Below are positions 45,357-53,477 of a stretch of 64,000 nt of DNA, piece after piece; the first letter of the stretch is position 1; each line of letters starts with the position of its first letter. The notes beneath the pieces were generated by a model. The model had not been told where the DNA came from, did not search any database, and saw only the letters and a list, made by a program, of their open reading frames with translations. The DNA is taken from positions 1,426,001 through 1,490,000 of the forward strand of contig NC_012522.1 of the NCBI RefSeq assembly GCF_000010805.1. The letters run 5' to 3'. The position numbers were made by a program, and so were the translations under genes. The DNA comes from Rhodococcus opacus B4 (GTDB taxonomy: Bacteria > Actinomycetota > Actinomycetes > Mycobacteriales > Mycobacteriaceae).

Positions 45357-47006
45357 TCAGATCCCCATCCGTTTGGCCAATTCCGCTCCCCCGACCTCCC
45401 GGATGAAGTCCGGGTCGCCGCACACCACGAGTTGATCCCGGGCACGCGACAGCCCGACGTACAGCCGCTCCCGCGAACGCTCCTGCACCACCTTCTCGTT
45501 GAGCGCCAGTACGACGGCCCGCCGTTCCAGACCCTTGAATCCCAGGACGTGCCCGTAGAAGACCTGCTCGGTGTCCCAGAAGCTGTCCCAATACGCGGCG
45601 TTGCCCTCCGCCTGCCGGCCGACCTGCTCGGGATGGCGGCTGCCCGTGGCGAGCAACGCCAGGTCCTCGGGACGCCACCCCTCGTCCATCAGTGAGTCGA
45701 TCTGGTCGTCCGCCACCGTCAGGGCGTCCTCCGCCGGGCAGGGTACGAAGATCACCTCCGGGCCGTCGCCACCCATCAGGCGCATCCGCTGCCCCACCAG
45801 CGGAGTGAACGAGTCCGCGATCTGACGGGTGTTTCTCAGATTGTGATCGAGCACCAACGGGACCAATTGAATCGGCGGAACGCCCTGCCGGTCGAACACC
45901 CGCTGCCCCTCATCGCTGAACACATAGATGCCGCCGCTTTCTTCGTCACGCAGCGCTGCCAGCAACGGACCCCACCAGTCGTCGGCGAAGTCCTGCGCCT
46001 CGTCCACCACCACCGCGTCGAACCGTTCCCGCAGGGGCAGTTTCGACGCCAGCTCCGCCATGTGCCGCGGGAGGTCGTGTTCCCAGAACTGCACGGTGTC
46101 GGTGTTGCGGATGCTCTCGTCCGGCCCCTCGGGCGCTCCCCACAATTGACCGAGCGCGTGAAACTCGCCGACGTACGCCGGACGCTCCTTATACGACCAG
46201 GTGGCGGTCAATCGCTCGAGATACGACGCCAACCCGTGCGAGTAGCAGATGAGTGCCACCCGCTGCCCCTGCTTCGCCAGCCGCCGCGCCTTCTCGACCG
46301 CCAGGAACGTCTTGCCGCTCCCTGCGCCGCCCCGCACCTCGACCCGGTTCAACAGACGAATCGCGTCGAGAATCACGGACTGCTGGGCGGTCAGTGCATC
46401 GGCCGCGTCTTCATTCGCGATCGCCCTCGCGACCACGTCGCGTTGCGGCAGTCCCCGTCCGGAGAGAACCGTCGTGAGCTGATCGACCCCGTTCACGGGC
46501 AGCGCCGGGCGGTCCAGCTGTTGACCGGACAGCACCTTCTGCAGCAGCGGCACCACGTCATCGAGGTCACTGCGATCAATCACCTTCCAGCGCGGGCACT
46601 CCGGCAGGGCGAAGTCCTCGGTGATCTCCGTATTGGGGAAGACCACCACGTGATCCCACCGCAACCGACCGTGGCTCCACCGAGGGTCGGCCTCCACATA
46701 GCTCCGCAAGGCATACGACGCGTCACGTGCTTGCCGGACCGGGTTGATGACTGTCGCCCCTTTACGCTGCTGTTGGTACCAATCGGTGCCGTCGTGCCAG
46801 ATCTGCCCGCCCTTCACCTCCAAGCAGACGATTCCGTATCCCGCGAGCGCCACGACGAAGTCGATCTCGTGGTCTTTGAGCCGGTCGGTGACTCGCTGGT
46901 TTGCCACGACCAGGTCACCATCACCGAGCTGACTCGACAGCGCATTCCACACCGATTCCTCGGAACCATTGACCAGACGCGGATTCTCGGGAATGCGGAT
47001 CACCAT
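45357..47006 (-). CDS. NERD nuclease-domain / UvrD-like helicase fusion
   Basis: The 549-residue protein joins a NERD domain to a superfamily 1 helicase. The NERD part (residues 10-130) keeps the nuclease-like core residues in HEIDFVVALAGYGIVCLEVKGG, with E47, D49, E63 and K65. The helicase has GGAGSGKT at 226-233, VVVDEAQDFADDWW as motif II, HNLRNTRQIA as motif IV-like and LYVGLSRARDQLVV as motif VI. Such fusions are thought to process DNA in repair, plasmid or phage-defence settings. ATG 47006 is used because an upstream extension is not protein-like. It lies beside the GTPase conflict operon, so a defence link is plausible but unproven. Confidence 0.88.
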   Translation of the reverse strand: MVIRIPENPRLVNGSEESVWNALSSQLGDGDLVVANQRVTDRLKDHEIDFVVALAGYGIVCLEVKGGQIWHDGTDWYQQQRKGATVINPVRQARDASYALRSYVEADPRWSHGRLRWDHVVVFPNTEITEDFALPECPRWKVIDRSDLDDVVPLLQKVLSGQQLDRPALPVNGVDQLTTVLSGRGLPQRDVVARAIANEDAADALTAQQSVILDAIRLLNRVEVRGGAGSGKTFLAVEKARRLAKQGQRVALICYSHGLASYLERLTATWSYKERPAYVGEFHALGQLWGAPEGPDESIRNTDTVQFWEHDLPRHMAELASKLPLRERFDAVVVDEAQDFADDWWGPLLAALRDEESGGIYVFSDEGQRVFDRQGVPPIQLVPLVLDHNLRNTRQIADSFTPLVGQRMRLMGGDGPEVIFVPCPAEDALTVADDQIDSLMDEGWRPEDLALLATGSRHPEQVGRQAEGNAAYWDSFWDTEQVFYGHVLGFKGLERRAVVLALNEKVVQERSRERLYVGLSRARDQLVVCGDPDFIREVGGAELAKRMGI

Positions 47007-47084
47007 GCGGATACTGTCGCATGGCGGCTTCGTTCGAGCGCGGAGATCACCGGACGACATCCACGGCGAGTAGTAGTTTGCGGT

Positions 47085-47504
47085 GTGGACACTTCGTGGC
47101 AGGACCCCAGCGCCGTCTCGTCGATGCTCGACGACTGGGAGACGTGGGCGATCGTCGGACTCTCCGGCAACCCCGACCGGACTGTGTTCCGCATTGCGGA
47201 GTTGCTGCAGCGACGGGGGAAACGAATCGTCCCCATCCATCCCACCGCACCGACCGTCCTCGGCGAGCAGGGGTACGCCGCGCTCGCGGATGTCCCGTTC
47301 GCCGTCGATGTCGTCGACGTCTTCCGCAAATCCGACGCTGCCGGGGAGTTCGCGGACCAGGCCGTCGAGGTGGGAGCGAAAGGCGTCTGGTTCCAGCTCG
47401 GCGTCATTGACGAGGCCGCTTTCCAGCGAACGACCGCGAAGGGCGTCGCCATGGTCATGGACACCTGCCCGGCAATCGAGTGGAGTGCACGGGAATCGGC
47501 GTGA
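47085..47504 (+). CDS. CoA-binding (YccU/SucD-like Rossmann) protein
   Basis: The 139-residue protein is a single CoA-binding Rossmann domain. It shows AIVGLSGNPDRTVFRIAELL near residues 22-41, IVPIHPTAPTVLG near 47-59, VDVVDVFRKSDAAGEFADQA and a GVWFQLG loop, ending with the family's DTCPAIEW motif. Members such as E. coli YccU bind CoA, but their role is unclear. The start is GTG 47085. It is divergent from the NERD-helicase gene with a 78-bp gap. Confidence 0.9.
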   Translation: MDTSWQDPSAVSSMLDDWETWAIVGLSGNPDRTVFRIAELLQRRGKRIVPIHPTAPTVLGEQGYAALADVPFAVDVVDVFRKSDAAGEFADQAVEVGAKGVWFQLGVIDEAAFQRTTAKGVAMVMDTCPAIEWSARESA

Positions 47505-47617
47505 CGTAGTTGGGCCGGCGTGCGCCGCTCGCGACTACGGCTACCCTGGACCGAAATCGTGCAAATCGGACACCCGGTCCGATACGAGCCGCTCAGCCGA
47601 TCGGAAGGTTCCCAACT

Positions 47618-48307
47618 GTGGCAATCGACTACACACGCCGCCCGTCCACGCCCGCCGCACCGCAAGGTGGAGTCAGTTTGAGCAAGGTGACCTTGTCGAA
47701 GGCCGCGCCGTCGGTCAACCTCACGAAGTCGGGTGAGCGGCAGGGTGCGATGCGCGTCAACCTCAACTGGTCGACGGGCGCGACGCCACAGCCCAAGAAG
47801 GCCGGCTTCTTCGCGAAACTCGCGGCGGCAGCGGGCGGCAACAACGGCATCGACCTGGACCTCGGCTGCTTGTACGAACTGGCCGACGGGTCGAAGGGTG
47901 TGGTCCAGGCACTCGGTAACACGTTCGGATCGCTGCAGGCCGCGCCGTTCATCAAGCTCGACGCCGACGACCGCACGGGCACCGTGACCGGCGGCGAGAA
48001 CATGCACATCGGCCTCGACCGACCGGAGATGTTCAAGCGCATCCTCATCTTCGCGATGATCTACGACGGCGCACCCAACTGGGCGGCCGTGGACGGCGTC
48101 GTCACCCTCTACCCCACCAGCGGTCCCGAAGTGGAAGTTCGACTCGACTCGGCGAACAGCTCCGCTCGCATCTGTGCCATCGCGATGCTGCAGAACACCG
48201 GGCAGGGCATCACCGTGACCCGCGAAGTGAAGTACGTCGAGGGCAGCCAGGCCGATCTCGACAAGACCTACGACTGGGGCATGAAGTGGGCGGCCGGCCG
48301 CAAGTAG
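47618..48307 (+). CDS. TerD-family (TerA-like) stress protein
   Basis: The 229-residue protein has an N-terminal basic, Ser/Pro-rich stretch and a TerD domain. Landmarks are VNLNWSTGA, NGIDLDLGCLYELADGSKGVVQALG as adjoining motifs, and IKLDADDRTGTVTGGENMHI with the acidic calcium-binding residues. Then come RILIFAMIYDGAPNW and VEVRLDSANSSARICAIAML. TerD proteins bind calcium and act with other Ter proteins in tellurite resistance, phage inhibition and predicted conflict systems. A GGAAGG element lies before GTG 47618. The nearby GTPase/vWA operon is the kind of partner predicted for TerD proteins. Confidence 0.9.
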   Translation: MAIDYTRRPSTPAAPQGGVSLSKVTLSKAAPSVNLTKSGERQGAMRVNLNWSTGATPQPKKAGFFAKLAAAAGGNNGIDLDLGCLYELADGSKGVVQALGNTFGSLQAAPFIKLDADDRTGTVTGGENMHIGLDRPEMFKRILIFAMIYDGAPNWAAVDGVVTLYPTSGPEVEVRLDSANSSARICAIAMLQNTGQGITVTREVKYVEGSQADLDKTYDWGMKWAAGRK

Positions 48308-48388
48308 CGGCCTACCGGAGCGCCGGCCTTGTTGCCGATACGGCAAGAACTCTCGCCGAAAGCCGCGCTGCTGGTGCACAGTGTCGGC

Positions 48389-49030
48389 ATGGAACATGTG
48401 GGAGAGGCCACCGGGTTCACGGCAGAATCAAGCGAGGCGGACGAGTGGGACGCGCGCTACAGCGAGCGGGATCGCGTGTGGAGCGGAGAACCCAACGGAG
48501 CACTCGTCGACGAGATGACCGGCGCACGGCCGGGGCGGGCGCTCGACGTCGGGTGCGGTGAAGGCGCCGACGCGCTCTGGCTCGCCGGCCGGGGATGGGC
48601 CGTGACCGCGCTGGACGTTTCCCGGGTCGCTCTCGACCGGGCCGCGGCCCACGCCGACGGGAACGGCTCGAACATCACGTGGATGTTGAGCGGACTGCTC
48701 GATGCCGATCTGCCCGCAGGCGGCTTCGACCTGGTCTCGGCTCAGTACCCCGCCCTGCGCAGTACCGCCGACCGCGTCGCCGAACGTGCACTGCTCGCCG
48801 CGGTCGCGCCGGGCGGCACCTTGCTCGTTGTGCACCACGACATGCGCGATGGCAGTGTGGCGCGCGAGCACGGCTTCGATCCCGATGATTGGGTCGCACC
48901 CCGTGATGTGGCAGCGCTCCTGGACGACGGCTGGCACATCGACGTGAACGAGGTGCGGGAGCGTTCGATCAGTGGCGGCGCGGGTGCGCACCACACCCAC
49001 GACGTGGTCCTGCGCGCGCACAGGGTGTAA
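48389..49030 (+). CDS. Class I SAM-dependent methyltransferase, TehB-like
   Basis: The 213-residue protein opens with WDARYSERDRVWSGEPN, a feature of the TehB/thiopurine-type group. It continues with the SAM-binding motif LDVGCGEGADALWLA near residues 52-66, the acidic residue in ALDVSRVALDRAA, and FDLVSAQYPALR as motif II. The substrate is unknown, but TehB-like enzymes methylate tellurite or small toxic compounds. Its location directly after the terD gene fits a shared stress role. ATG 48389 is chosen; an earlier TTG at 48329 gives a less typical N-terminus. Confidence 0.87.
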   Translation: MEHVGEATGFTAESSEADEWDARYSERDRVWSGEPNGALVDEMTGARPGRALDVGCGEGADALWLAGRGWAVTALDVSRVALDRAAAHADGNGSNITWMLSGLLDADLPAGGFDLVSAQYPALRSTADRVAERALLAAVAPGGTLLVVHHDMRDGSVAREHGFDPDDWVAPRDVAALLDDGWHIDVNEVRERSISGGAGAHHTHDVVLRAHRV

Positions 49031-49079
49031 TCCCCGAGGGTGATCGGCCACCGGGCGGCCGTTGCACGTCGAGGGGAGC

Positions 49080-49412
49080 TCACCGGTCGGTGACGGGCCC
49101 GCCCGCAGCGCGCCAATGGATGAGCCCGCCGCTCATATTGACCGCGTCGAAGCCGTTCTCCACCAGAAGGTTCGCCGCACCGGCCGACCGGATGCCACCG
49201 GTACAGAAGGTGATGAGCAGGCGGTCGTCGGGGAACTCCAGACAGCGGTCGAGCAACACTTCGAGTGGCGCGTGCACGGCACCCGGGATGTGCACGCGGT
49301 TCCACTCGAACTGGCGGCGGACATCCACGACGAGCGCGCCGTCCTCGACGAGGCGGACCGCGTCGGCCGCGGACACGGATGGGGGTCGGCGTAGGTAGTG
49401 TCGGAAACTCAT
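49080..49412 (-). CDS. Rhodanese-like sulfurtransferase domain protein
   Basis: The 110-residue protein is one rhodanese domain. It has VVDVRRQFEWNRVHIPGAVHAPL near residues 28-50 (adjoining motifs DVRRQFEW and HIPGAVHAP) and the active-site cysteine C70 in FCTGGIRS. The active loop has the C-x-x-G-x-R-S form that holds a persulfide. It probably moves sulfur or detoxifies thiols in the cytoplasm. It is the last gene of a chain of three genes that overlap by 4 bp each, downstream of the MarR regulator. Confidence 0.88.
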   Translation of the reverse strand: MSFRHYLRRPPSVSAADAVRLVEDGALVVDVRRQFEWNRVHIPGAVHAPLEVLLDRCLEFPDDRLLITFCTGGIRSAGAANLLVENGFDAVNMSGGLIHWRAAGGPVTDR

Positions 49413-49675
49413 GCGCTGCGCGCCACCTGTCGCAGGTTGACCATCGTGAGCGGACCGCTGAGCACCGGCACGAGGGCGCCGACACGGGTCCGCGTCGTGA
49501 GTCCGCGACCGAGCAGCGCCGTGACGGCGACGGCCAGGTAGAGCGCACCGTGGACCGGGCCGAGGACAGCGGCGACGGTGCCGTCGTGCACGGTGGCGAG
49601 GTTGACCAACAGCGCGAAGACGCTGACGGTCTCGAGAACCGAGAGCGCAGCCAGCGTGCGCAGCATCCCCGTCAT
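49409..49675 (-). CDS. Small integral membrane protein (DUF3817-like)
   Basis: The 88-residue protein has three hydrophobic segments: TLAALSVLETVSVFALLVNLA, VAAVLGPVHGALYLAVAVTALLG and a shorter C-terminal one. The order resembles DUF3817 membrane proteins, with the GPVHG motif typical of that group. The function is unknown. ATG 49675 overlaps the upstream gene's stop by 4 bp, and its own stop overlaps the rhodanese start by 4 bp. Confidence 0.7.
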   Translation of the reverse strand: MTGMLRTLAALSVLETVSVFALLVNLATVHDGTVAAVLGPVHGALYLAVAVTALLGRGLTTRTRVGALVPVLSGPLTMVNLRQVARSA

Positions 49676-50127
49676 GCGTAGCTCGATCCGGGCCGCACGA
49701 TCATGAGCACGACGACGACCACCCACAGCACGTTGAACAGGCCGGTCAACATGCCGAGGCGGCGCAGCCGGGAACCGTCGTCGGGTGCAGTGAGCGCTTC
49801 CCCTTGCAGCGGGGCGATCTGCAGAGCGAGCAGTCCGCCGGCGACGGCCGTGAGCACCATCGCGACCACCACCCAGACCTCGCTCGTGCGGCCTTGGACA
49901 GAGGCGAGCACGAGGCCGACGACGGGGACTGCGATCGCCAGGAGTCCGTAGACGCGGGTGATGCGGTGCAGCACGCGGGCGGTGTCAGGGCTCCGTTCTT
50001 CCCGTTGCGGACCGCCGAGCGCGACGGTCACCGGCGCGTACCGGGGAAACAGACTCGTGGCCACCGCGACAGGACCCACGAAGAGAATGCCCGCCACGAC
50101 ATGGGCGGAGAGCAACAGCGATTCCAT
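49672..50127 (-). CDS. DUF2269-like four-helix membrane protein
   Basis: The 151-residue protein has four predicted membrane helices. It starts with LLLSAHVVAGILFVGPVAVATSLFPRY, continues with ITRVYGLLAIAVPVVGLVLA and ends in VLWVVVVVLMIVRPG. The N-terminal His (SAHVVAG) and the second RITRVYG block are common in DUF2269-type proteins, which may bind heme. That role is not established. A palindromic operator-like site lies two bases upstream of ATG 50127, and the MarR gene lies just beyond it. Confidence 0.7.
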   Translation of the reverse strand: MESLLLSAHVVAGILFVGPVAVATSLFPRYAPVTVALGGPQREERSPDTARVLHRITRVYGLLAIAVPVVGLVLASVQGRTSEVWVVVAMVLTAVAGGLLALQIAPLQGEALTAPDDGSRLRRLGMLTGLFNVLWVVVVVLMIVRPGSSYA

Positions 50128-50128
50128 A

Positions 50129-50149
50129 ACCTTCAGCCTAACTGAAGGT
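50129..50149. promoter_or_regulatory. 8-bp inverted repeat, probable MarR operator
   Basis: ACCTTCAG and CTGAAGGT are separated by CCTAA. The site lies in the 34-bp gap between the MarR gene and the membrane-protein gene it precedes, right at the start codon. The size and symmetry fit a MarR dimer site, so the regulator may block expression of the three-gene chain. Confidence 0.55.
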
Positions 50150-50161
50150 AGGTGATCGGGG

Positions 50162-50581
50162 TCAGTCGGTGGCCGACATCACCCGCAGCATGTGCGCCCG
50201 CAACGCCTCGGTCAGCTCGGGATGCTGGACGGCGAACTCCGCGTCGAGGCGGGTCACCACCTCCGCGGCCCGGGCCAGCAGCGACTCACCCTCCGCCGTA
50301 ATGCGCAGCGTGGATGCCGACCCTGCGTGCGCCGTCGCGTCGTCGACGAACCCGGCCTCGACGAACGCCGCGACCGCCGTGTGGGCGCTCTGCACCGTGA
50401 TCCGCGACCGCCGGGCGAGCTCACTGAACGAGATACCCGGCGTTCCGCGGACGTGCCCCAACAATCCGTACTTGCGGGTGGTCAACCCGAGCGGCTTCAG
50501 TGCCTCGGCGAACGCGGCCTCCCACACCCGGCCCACCGTGAGCAACGTGACCGTGGGACTGAAGGGCGGCAGCTCAGACAT
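50162..50581 (-). CDS. MarR-family transcriptional regulator
   Basis: The 139-residue protein is a winged helix-turn-helix regulator with the MarR layout. A long N-terminal helix and TTRKYGLLGHVRGTPGISFSELARRSRITVQSAHTAVAAFVEAGFV (as adjoining helices near residues 34-78) form the DNA-binding part. Dimerising C-terminal helices follow. MarR proteins respond to small aromatic or oxidising compounds. It lies immediately upstream of the DUF2269/DUF3817/rhodanese chain, and an inverted repeat lies in the gap, so it probably represses those genes and itself. Confidence 0.87.
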   Translation of the reverse strand: MSELPPFSPTVTLLTVGRVWEAAFAEALKPLGLTTRKYGLLGHVRGTPGISFSELARRSRITVQSAHTAVAAFVEAGFVDDATAHAGSASTLRITAEGESLLARAAEVVTRLDAEFAVQHPELTEALRAHMLRVMSATD

Positions 50582-50662
50582 GGGAGCAGGCTACCGAGAC
50601 GATCGCGACTCCAGGACAACTCGACACTGCCGACCCAGGGCAATCGCGCTACCGTCGGATCC

Positions 50663-51073
50663 ATGTTCAGTACCGAGATCGAGGTCCGCACCGGAGCCGA
50701 ACCGGTGGTGTACGACCTGACGCGTGAGATCGAGAAGTTCCTCGCCTCGACGGGCGCCAGGGACGGCCTGCTGCACGTCTGGGTGCCGCACGCCACTGCG
50801 GGAATCGCCGTCATCGAGACCGGCGCCGGGAGCGACGACGACCTCCTGCGAGCAATTGACGACGTCCTTCCCCGCGACGACCGGTGGACGCACCGGCACG
50901 GCAGCCACGGGCACGGCCGCGACCACGTGCTGCCCGCGTTCCTGCCGCCGTATGCGTCCGTGCCCGTCTTCGACGGAGCACTCTCGACGGGGACGTGGCA
51001 GTCCGTGTGCCTCGTCGACACGAATGTCGACAACCCGGTACGTAAGGTGCGCTTCAGTTTCCTCGCAGGCTGA
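50663..51073 (+). CDS. YjbQ-family (UPF0047) protein
   Basis: The 136-residue protein has the YjbQ fold. A central His-containing strand HVWVPHATAGIAVIE (about residues 38-52) precedes a glycine/His-rich loop (HRHGSHGHGRDH, about 78-89). VFDGALSTGTWQSVCLVDTN closes the active-site cleft. E. coli YjbQ has weak thiamine-phosphate-synthase activity, but the physiological role of the family is not settled. The start is ATG 50663. It is divergent from the MarR gene with an 81-bp gap. Confidence 0.88.
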   Translation: MFSTEIEVRTGAEPVVYDLTREIEKFLASTGARDGLLHVWVPHATAGIAVIETGAGSDDDLLRAIDDVLPRDDRWTHRHGSHGHGRDHVLPAFLPPYASVPVFDGALSTGTWQSVCLVDTNVDNPVRKVRFSFLAG

Positions 51074-51098
51074 GCCGGCTCGCGCCGAGCGTTCCCCG

Positions 51099-51734
51099 TT
51101 ACGCGCGCGCGAATTCCCTTGCCGAGGAATAGATTTCCGGGAGACTCGCCGCCTCGTCGGTGGACGAATTATCCACCCACGTTTCGAGTGCCACCCGGAG
51201 CACGGCGACCGAGACGTCGACCGCGAGCCGCACCTGCAAGTCGGAGCAGTCGAATTTCGTCGACACGACGTCGACCAGAGCCGCTGTCCGCCGTACACTT
51301 TCGCGCGCCAGGACGGCACGCAGCGCCGGTTCCTTCTTGATGAGCCTGTTCACCCGCAACAGTCGCCGGCACGGTAACGACGAGCTGTCCGAGTACGTCA
51401 CCAGTGCGGCCGCGAACGACGTTTCCAACGCGAGCCTCGGAGAGATGTCCGCGTCGAGTTGGTCGAGCCGTGACGCCACGACCGACTCGAAGGCCCAGTG
51501 ATCCCGGAGGGCCGCCTCTTCCTTGGTGGCGAAGTATCGAAAGAACGTGCGCTGCGACACTCCCGCCGCTTGCGCGATCTCCCCGACGGTGGTGGCCTCG
51601 ACACCCTTGCGCTCGAACAGTGTGAGCGAAGTCTCGCTGATCTCCACGTTCGTCTGCTCGCGTCGCCGCTCCCGCAGCCCAGGCGGGCCAACGGGCAGGT
51701 CAGGCGGCACGGGGAACACTTCGGATCTGGTCAT
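51099..51734 (-). CDS. TetR-family transcriptional regulator
   Basis: The 211-residue protein has a TetR helix-turn-helix near residues 40-65 (ATTVGEIAQAAGVSQRTFFRYFATKEEA). The usual helical ligand domain follows, with a conserved-looking RLLRVNRLIKKEPALRAVL segment. No ligand can be predicted. It is divergent from the CarD-like gene, and the shared 112-bp gap holds the promoter at 51797-51824. It may regulate that gene, its own gene or others. Confidence 0.87.
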   Translation of the reverse strand: MTRSEVFPVPPDLPVGPPGLRERRREQTNVEISETSLTLFERKGVEATTVGEIAQAAGVSQRTFFRYFATKEEAALRDHWAFESVVASRLDQLDADISPRLALETSFAAALVTYSDSSSLPCRRLLRVNRLIKKEPALRAVLARESVRRTAALVDVVSTKFDCSDLQVRLAVDVSVAVLRVALETWVDNSSTDEAASLPEIYSSAREFARA

Positions 51735-51796
51735 CTACGGCCTTCGTTATCGGTAGGCGAGCACCCACCCGTCGATAGTTCCCATCCGGTCATCCG

Positions 51797-51824
51797 TTGT
51801 CAATATGGCAGCGTGTGCCATAAT
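51797..51824 (+). promoter_or_regulatory. Promoter of the CarD-like gene
   Basis: TTGTCA (51797-51802) and CATAAT (51819-51824) are separated by 16 bp. A TGC element directly before the -10 box gives an extended -10 promoter. This is one of the clearest sigma-A type promoters in the window. The gene starts 23 bp downstream. Confidence 0.65.
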
Positions 51825-51846
51825 GGATGCGAAGGGTAGGTAATCA

Positions 51847-52356
51847 ATGAATCTCAATATCGGTGACATCTTCCTGTACCCGCACCACGGGTCCGTGACC
51901 GTCACAAAGCTCACAACCCGGATGTTCAAAGATTTGCCCACCGAATACGTACAGTTCGAAGTCGCTCAGACCGGGCTGTCCATCGAGATCCCGGTAGCGA
52001 AGGCCGAAGCGCTCGGCGTGCGGAACGCGATCAGCAACGACGAAGTCGAGCGAGTCTTCGACATCCTGCGCGGACCGACCGTCGACGACCCGTCCAACTG
52101 GTCCCGGCGGTACAAGGCCAACCAGGAAAAGCTGACAGTGGGTGGAATCTTCACGGTCAGTGAAGTCATTCGCGATCTGATGACCCGTGCACAGGAGAAG
52201 CCGCTGTCGGCCGGCGAGAAGCGGCAGCTCGAGCACGCGATGCAGCTCGTCATCTCGGAACTCGTCCTCGCGATGAAGTCCGACCCGGACGACACTCGGC
52301 GCCGCATCGAAGAGATCTACGAACCCGCCTCTACCGCGGCCGCCGCCACAGTCTGA
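51847..52356 (+). CDS. CarD/CdnL-family RNA polymerase-binding protein (second paralogue type)
   Basis: CarD proteins bind the beta subunit of RNA polymerase and stabilise promoter opening. The 169-residue protein has the Tudor-like RNA-polymerase-interaction domain at residues 1-55 (GDIFLYPHHGSVTV, VQFEVAQTGLSIEIPV). It also has the helical DNA-binding domain with NWSRRYKANQEKL, in which N84 and W85 match the wedge Trp85 of mycobacterial CarD. The C-terminal helices are shortened and acidic. Its divergence from the standard CarD sequence that I remember suggests an additional paralogue, not the essential copy. It has its own clear promoter and terminator. Confidence 0.9.
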   Translation: MNLNIGDIFLYPHHGSVTVTKLTTRMFKDLPTEYVQFEVAQTGLSIEIPVAKAEALGVRNAISNDEVERVFDILRGPTVDDPSNWSRRYKANQEKLTVGGIFTVSEVIRDLMTRAQEKPLSAGEKRQLEHAMQLVISELVLAMKSDPDDTRRRIEEIYEPASTAAAATV

Positions 52357-52365
52357 CAACACGAT

Positions 52366-52404
52366 CGGCAGCGGCCCCGGACGAAAGGTCCGGGGCCGCT
52401 GCCG
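52366..52404. terminator. Strong bidirectional hairpin terminator
   Basis: A perfect 17-bp stem (CGGCAGCGGCCCCGGAC) with a GAAAG loop lies between the converging CarD-like and glycine-rich protein genes. It is the strongest terminator-like structure in the window. Confidence 0.85.
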
Positions 52405-52413
52405 TGTTCGAGA

Positions 52414-53292
52414 TCAGCTACTGCCGAACAGGTTTCCGAGCGATCCTGTTCCCGATCCGGCCCCGTACGTGATGATTACGGTCGGTGCCGCGTCCGCCGC
52501 AGCGGCCGCGAAGGTCCCGCCGGGCGCGTACGACGATCCGCCGCCGCCTCCGCCACCGCCGTAGTTGTCGGTACCGCCTCCGCCGCCGAACCATCCACCG
52601 CCGCCACCGCCGCTGGGACCTGCGGCCGCGCCGCCGACGCCGGCCTCACCCGGGGAGCCATGCGGGTCGCTGCCACCGTTACCTCCCACGCCGCCGGCCG
52701 CGTCCGTGGCGCCGCCGCCACCGCCTCCCCCGCCACCGGCCTGACCTGCAGCTCCCATGAGGTTGCCGCCGCCACCGATGTAGGTGTCGCCCGCACCGCC
52801 GCCGCCCGAGGCGACGATCTGCCGATCCGCCAGCTCGCCCGACCCGGTGCGCACATCGGACGCGCCGCCTCCGCCGCTCGCTCCCTCACCGCCTGCTCCG
52901 CCGCCGTTGTATCCGGCCGCTCCCGTTCCGTCGCCGCCGTTGCCGCCGACCTGGATGTACAGCGCGTCACCCGCGGCAACCGTCAGCTGTCCGGTGGCGA
53001 CGGCTGCGGCGCCGCCCGCCAGGGGTCCGTCGCCGTTGCCACCCCGTCCGCCCGTCGCCGTCACCGTCAGACTGGTGATCCCCTCGGGAACCGTGAACGA
53101 CTGCGCGCTGCCGGTGAACGTGAACGTGCAGGTCACCTGGGTTCCGGCGCCCTGGACGCAGCCGGCAGGCAACACCGCCGGCGCGGCAACCGCGACGCTG
53201 GGGGCGAGCAGCCCCGAGGCACCGACTACGGCGAGGCCACACATTCCGGTCGTGTACCACCGGCGGCGTGATCGAACGAGATTTGCGGTCAA
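52414..53292 (-). CDS. Glycine-rich exported protein
   Basis: The 292-residue protein has a signal peptide (RSRRRWYTTGMCGLAVVGAS, cleavage near AVAAP). An Ig-like beta domain follows with CTFTFTGSAQSFTVPEGITS, which carries a conserved Cys pair. Then comes a long low-complexity region of Gly-Gly-Gly repeats with a GGGAGDTYIGGGG-type core. This order matches the glycine-rich protein family in which a jelly-roll-like N-terminus precedes a GGNGG tail. A structural cell-surface role is likely. A TTG at 53292 with AGGAGA 6 nt upstream is chosen as the start; GTG 53319 is the alternative. Confidence 0.72.
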   Translation of the reverse strand: MTANLVRSRRRWYTTGMCGLAVVGASGLLAPSVAVAAPAVLPAGCVQGAGTQVTCTFTFTGSAQSFTVPEGITSLTVTATGGRGGNGDGPLAGGAAAVATGQLTVAAGDALYIQVGGNGGDGTGAAGYNGGGAGGEGASGGGGASDVRTGSGELADRQIVASGGGGAGDTYIGGGGNLMGAAGQAGGGGGGGGGATDAAGGVGGNGGSDPHGSPGEAGVGGAAAGPSGGGGGGWFGGGGGTDNYGGGGGGGGSSYAPGGTFAAAAADAAPTVIITYGAGSGTGSLGNLFGSS

Positions 53293-53477
53293 AGCAGTCT
53301 CCTGTCGCAAAGCGAGCACGTGATAGCTGGTCCGAGTGGGAGCATTCCACAGCGTCCGGCTTCGAGCGGGTCTTCCGATCTCTCGGTAGCCGATCCCATT
53401 TGAAGACCGCAGCTCACAGCCCGTGCCGTACCGCTAATCGGGACCCGCGGTATCGCATTCCGCGGCAGGAGGTCACT

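Noticed and set aside
51119..51734. Plus-strand frames over the TetR gene as a toxin-like partner
   Set aside because: They lack domains and start signals, and the TetR helix-turn-helix on the minus strand explains the region.
52485..52980. Dense GCCGCC/ACCGCC repeats as a structural DNA repeat or CRISPR-like array
   Set aside because: They encode the Gly-Gly-Gly tail of the exported protein, and unit lengths and spacers are irregular.
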